A stretch of DNA of 8,061 nt. Source: Patescibacteria group bacterium (GTDB lineage: Bacteria > Patescibacteriota > Minisyncoccia > Portnoybacterales > UBA2143). Shown here piece by piece: positions 6,207-8,061 of this stretch. How positions within the stretch are numbered: the first letter of the stretch is position 1; each line of letters begins with the position of its first letter. The notes under the pieces are model-generated. The model was not told the origin of the DNA and searched no databases. It saw only the letters and a list, made by a program, of their open reading frames with translations. The stretch is from NCBI GenBank assembly GCA_018829245.1, contig JAHJUH010000047.1:1-8061 (forward strand), given 5' to 3'. A program made the position numbers and the translations under genes.

Positions 6207-6767
6207 ATGAATAAAAAATCATCATTTTTTGAAAAATTAACAGGAGCTAGTTGGTCAGACGAAGATATAAAAAATAAAAAAGATTCTTTTGAAAAAAAAC
6301 CTGAAAAGGTAAAATTTAAAAAAGATAAATCTAAAGGAAAATTAAAAGCTATTAAAAAAACTTTTATGAAAGAAAAACCTTTTATTCCTAAAAAAGAAAA
6401 ATCTGAAAAAGAAACAGAAGAATGGTTAAGCGAATCAGAAGGCCAATTAACCATTGATGTCTATCAAACCCCTAATGAAATAGTTATTAAATCAACTATT
6501 GCTGGAGTAAAACCAGAAGATATTGATATTTCTATGACTAATGACATGATTACTATCAAAGGAAATAGAGAAAAAGATGATCAAGTTAAAGAAGAAGACT
6601 ATTATTACCAAGAATGTTACTGGGGCCCTTTTTCCCGCTCAATTATACTGCCAGTTGATGTTGAAGTTGATGATGTTGATGCAGCCATGAAAAACGGAAT
6701 TTTAACTATTAAATTACCTAAGATTGAAAAAGTAAAAACCAAAAAAATTAAAATTAAGAGTGAATAA
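6207..6767 (+). CDS. Hsp20/alpha-crystallin small heat-shock protein with a lysine-rich N-terminal arm
   Basis: A 186-residue ATP-independent holdase chaperone. The alpha-crystallin domain runs from about 79 to 175: it opens with GQLTIDVYQTPNEIVI, includes AGVKPEDIDISMTNDMITIKG and PFSRSIILP, and has the hallmark AAMKNGILTIKLPK (159-172). A C-terminal IKI (181-183) fits the IxI motif that docks neighbouring dimers in sHsp oligomers. Unusual is the N-terminal arm: residues about 20-72 are densely lysine/glutamate rich, with few large hydrophobics, whereas typical sHsp arms are hydrophobic. It may be disordered. It is the last gene of the valS-PrsW operon, 15 nt after the PrsW stop and without a Shine-Dalgarno; no CIRCE element or heat-shock promoter was seen. 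A strong terminator follows. Confidence 0.95.
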   Translation: MNKKSSFFEKLTGASWSDEDIKNKKDSFEKKPEKVKFKKDKSKGKLKAIKKTFMKEKPFIPKKEKSEKETEEWLSESEGQLTIDVYQTPNEIVIKSTIAGVKPEDIDISMTNDMITIKGNREKDDQVKEEDYYYQECYWGPFSRSIILPVDVEVDDVDAAMKNGILTIKLPKIEKVKTKKIKIKSE

Positions 6768-6785
6768 ATAAAATTATATAGAAAT

Positions 6786-6817
6786 AAAAAGAGACGCAAT
6801 CTATGTGTCTCTTTTTT
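6786..6817. terminator. Strong bidirectional intrinsic terminator after hsp20
   Basis: GAGACGCA (6791-6798), a 5-nt loop ATCTA and TGTGTCTC (6804-6811) form an 8-bp stem with one G-T wobble. It is extended by A5 (6786-6790) pairing with the T run (6812-6817). It ends the valS operon and, because it works on both strands, can also end a minus-strand transcript carrying the 35-codon gene. Confidence 0.9.
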
Positions 6818-6832
6818 GTTTTGTGGTATTAT

Positions 6833-6864
6833 TTAAGTATATTATTAAAATTTTATATACTTAA
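6833..6864. repeat. AT-rich perfect inverted repeat across the 3' end of the small membrane gene
   Basis: TTAAGTATAT (6833-6842) and ATATACTTAA (6855-6864) are perfect 10-bp arms separated by 12 nt. The right arm encodes the last codons of the 35-codon gene. There is no adjoining T run, so it is not a classic terminator. It may be a protein-binding dyad or an RNA stem that protects or helps end the minus transcript; the role is not known. Confidence 0.45.
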
Positions 6865-6952
6865 AACAAAAGCCTATAAGTATTAATAAGGCAGCGAGCC
6901 ATCCCCAACGTCCAATAAAGCATTCTATTCTTTCTTTCATTTCTTTATTCAA
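6845..6952 (-). CDS. Small single-helix membrane protein, 35 residues, TTG start, unknown function
   Basis: I do not recognise this gene, but it is well supported. A perfect AAAGGAGGT (6966-6958 on the minus strand) lies 5 nt before TTG at 6952, and the frame runs 35 codons to TAA. The product has a short charged N-terminus (NKEMKERIE, residues 2-10), then a hydrophobic stretch from about C11 to F30 (WGWLAALLILIGF at 16-28) suited to one membrane helix, and a short basic tail KYIKF. By the positive-inside rule the topology is ambiguous, with lysines on both sides. The ATG at codon 5 is too far from the ribosome site (18 nt), so TTG is the likely start. It converges on hsp20 with a bidirectional terminator between them, and diverges from the VanW-like gene with only 27 nt between start codons. 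Confidence 0.7.
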   Translation of the reverse strand: MNKEMKERIECFIGRWGWLAALLILIGFCFKYIKF

Positions 6953-6957
6953 AGTAT

Positions 6958-6966
6958 ACCTCCTTT
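6958..6966 (-). promoter_or_regulatory. Perfect Shine-Dalgarno deciding the TTG start of the 35-codon gene
   Basis: AAAGGAGGT on the minus strand is complementary over nine bases to the usual 16S rRNA 3' end. It is followed by ATACT-type spacing to TTG at 6952. Such a match by chance in this AT-rich spacer is unlikely, and it is the main argument that the small gene is translated. Confidence 0.8.
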
Positions 6967-6979
6967 AAAGAACTAAAAT

Positions 6980-8061
6980 ATGAAAAAAAATATATTAACA
7001 TTTTTTTTAATAATCCTTATCTGTTTTATCTATTTAATCATAACCCTTCAAATTGTCAATAGTGAAAAGGTTGTTTGGGGCGTTAAGGTGGCTAATTTTA
7101 GATTAAATGAACGCGGTTTTCCTATTGCTCAAAACTCTATTAAAAACAAATGGAATGATTTTGCTGATCAAGAATTAATTTTTACTTATCAAGATAAGAC
7201 TTGGTCTATTAAATTAACTGATTTAGGGTTTGAAATTGATGCTCGATCAACTTTAAACCAAGCATATCAAATTGGCCGTCAATCAAATGCTTTGATTAAT
7301 TTAAGCAGCCAGATAGCTGCTTTAGCTGGAAAATATAATCTTGAGCCAATCTATGAAATAAACCAAGAAAAATTTCAAAATAAAACCACTGAACTTTTTG
7401 AAAATATTGAAAAACTAGCTCAAAATGCTTCCTTAGTTTTTAATGAAGAAATTAATGATTTTTCCCTTGAACATTCATCCAAAGGAACTATTATCAATAG
7501 AAATCAGCTATTAGCTGATTTATCAGAAAACATTAAATCATTTTCCAATAAATCAATTAACTTACAATTAATCCTTGATCGGCCTTTAGTGGAAAATGAT
7601 GAAATAGATTCTGCTCAAAAAAAAGCTCAACAAATTTTAGCTAATCAACCATATCAACTAACTTTTGAATCAGCTAGAGCTGATTATATTGATGAAAAAA
7701 GATATTGGACTATTGATAAAGAAACTATTCTTGACTGGCTTAAATTCGAACCAGTTAAAGAAAAAGATTTAGATAACAAAATTCTTGGCGTTTCCTTAAA
7801 TAACGATAAAGTTAAGGAATATCTAAATAAAATTGCTTTAACTATTGATCAACCGCCAATTAACGCTCAATTAGAAACAGAAGGCAATAGAGCAATTATT
7901 TTTATACCTCATGAAAACGGATTTGAAGTTAAAAAAGAACAAACAATTAAAAAAATATCTGAAAATATTTTAGCTGATCCGCCAATTAAAAAAACAGTTA
8001 TTATTGCTGATAAAGCTATTCCTAAAATATCTTTAAGACAGACTAATAAATTAGGAATTAA
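6980..8061 (+). CDS. VanW-family envelope protein with peptidoglycan-binding-like repeats (3' end outside window)
   Basis: The first 360 residues are visible. A basic start (MKKN) and a hydrophobic helix at about 5-24 make a signal anchor, placing the rest outside the membrane. Two repeated domains of the PG_binding_4 (YoaR-like) type follow, about 35-160 and 190-335. Both contain the pattern of an extended hydrophobic strand, a W.I or WTI segment (WSIKLTDLGFEID at 75-87; YWTIDKETILDWL at 242-254) and a helix. The last residues, SLRQTNKLGI (351-360), match the linker that in this family leads into the C-terminal VanW domain, so that domain should begin just past the edge. VanW is known from vancomycin-resistance clusters, but its biochemical role is unclear, and no resistance genes are visible here. 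The ATG has no Shine-Dalgarno. Only 27 nt separate it from the divergent 35-codon gene; no convincing promoter was found. Confidence 0.85.
   Translation, partial: MKKNILTFFLIILICFIYLIITLQIVNSEKVVWGVKVANFRLNERGFPIAQNSIKNKWNDFADQELIFTYQDKTWSIKLTDLGFEIDARSTLNQAYQIGRQSNALINLSSQIAALAGKYNLEPIYEINQEKFQNKTTELFENIEKLAQNASLVFNEEINDFSLEHSSKGTIINRNQLLADLSENIKSFSNKSINLQLILDRPLVENDEIDSAQKKAQQILANQPYQLTFESARADYIDEKRYWTIDKETILDWLKFEPVKEKDLDNKILGVSLNNDKVKEYLNKIALTIDQPPINAQLETEGNRAIIFIPHENGFEVKKEQTIKKISENILADPPIKKTVIIADKAIPKISLRQTNKLGI

Noticed and set aside
6188..6454. Minus-strand reading frame of 88 codons over the Hsp20 N-terminal arm
   Set aside because: It is a mirror of the lysine-rich plus-strand arm (AAA runs read as F/S-rich sequence) with no ribosome site.
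6617..6799. Minus-strand frame of 60 codons with a hydrophobic start
   Set aside because: It begins inside the hsp20 terminator stem and runs antisense to the alpha-crystallin domain; the hydrophobicity comes from reversed lysine codons.
6980..8061. Vancomycin-resistance cluster
   Set aside because: Only a VanW-like architecture is visible, common in bacterial envelopes; no vanH/A/X, vanY or vanRS gene is present.

Overview
This window looks like a piece of a compact, AT-rich bacterial genome, most likely a member of the Candidate Phyla Radiation (Patescibacteria, Parcubacteria-like). That assignment is inferred from several signs. The coding sequence is strongly A/T biased with AAA-rich proteins, and gaps between genes are very short. 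The tRNA gene lacks an encoded CCA. The valyl-tRNA synthetase is unusually short. A GC-rich hairpin element encoding ACPAGR sits inside a coding gene, which I recall from such genomes. TGA is not needed as a sense codon, so the standard bacterial code fits. I see no transposase, phage gene, CRISPR array or plasmid function.

Layout, left to right. (1) The 3' end of a small zinc-finger protein, DksA/TraR-like, on +, then a GC-rich spacer and a bidirectional terminator. (2) On -, tRNA-Glu(UUC) followed 7 nt later by a membrane glycosyltransferase of the cellulose/hyaluronan-synthase type; both probably read from one good promoter. (3) Divergently on +, tsaD (tRNA t6A modification), whose predicted promoter interlocks with the tRNA promoter and leaves a leader of only about 4 nt. 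(4) A 72-codon orphan on - with a perfect Shine-Dalgarno, converging on tsaD. (5) A + strand operon, valS - PrsW-type membrane protease - Hsp20 chaperone, with a recognisable promoter and a strong bidirectional terminator. (6) A previously hidden 35-codon, single-helix membrane miniprotein on -, with TTG start and perfect Shine-Dalgarno. (7) The N-terminal two thirds or so of a VanW-family cell-envelope protein, cut by the right edge.

Together the genes cover translation (tRNA-Glu, TsaD, ValRS), protein quality control (PrsW, Hsp20) and the cell envelope (glycosyltransferase, VanW-like protein). No single pathway joins them: TsaD modifies tRNAs that read ANN codons, so neither tRNA-Glu nor tRNA-Val is its substrate. 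The most novel items are the two small orphan genes. They are the only genes here with canonical ribosome binding sites, while every larger gene whose start is visible lacks one. Next come the coding palindrome in the glycosyltransferase and the interlocked divergent promoters. I do not see a clear multi-gene defence or mobile system.
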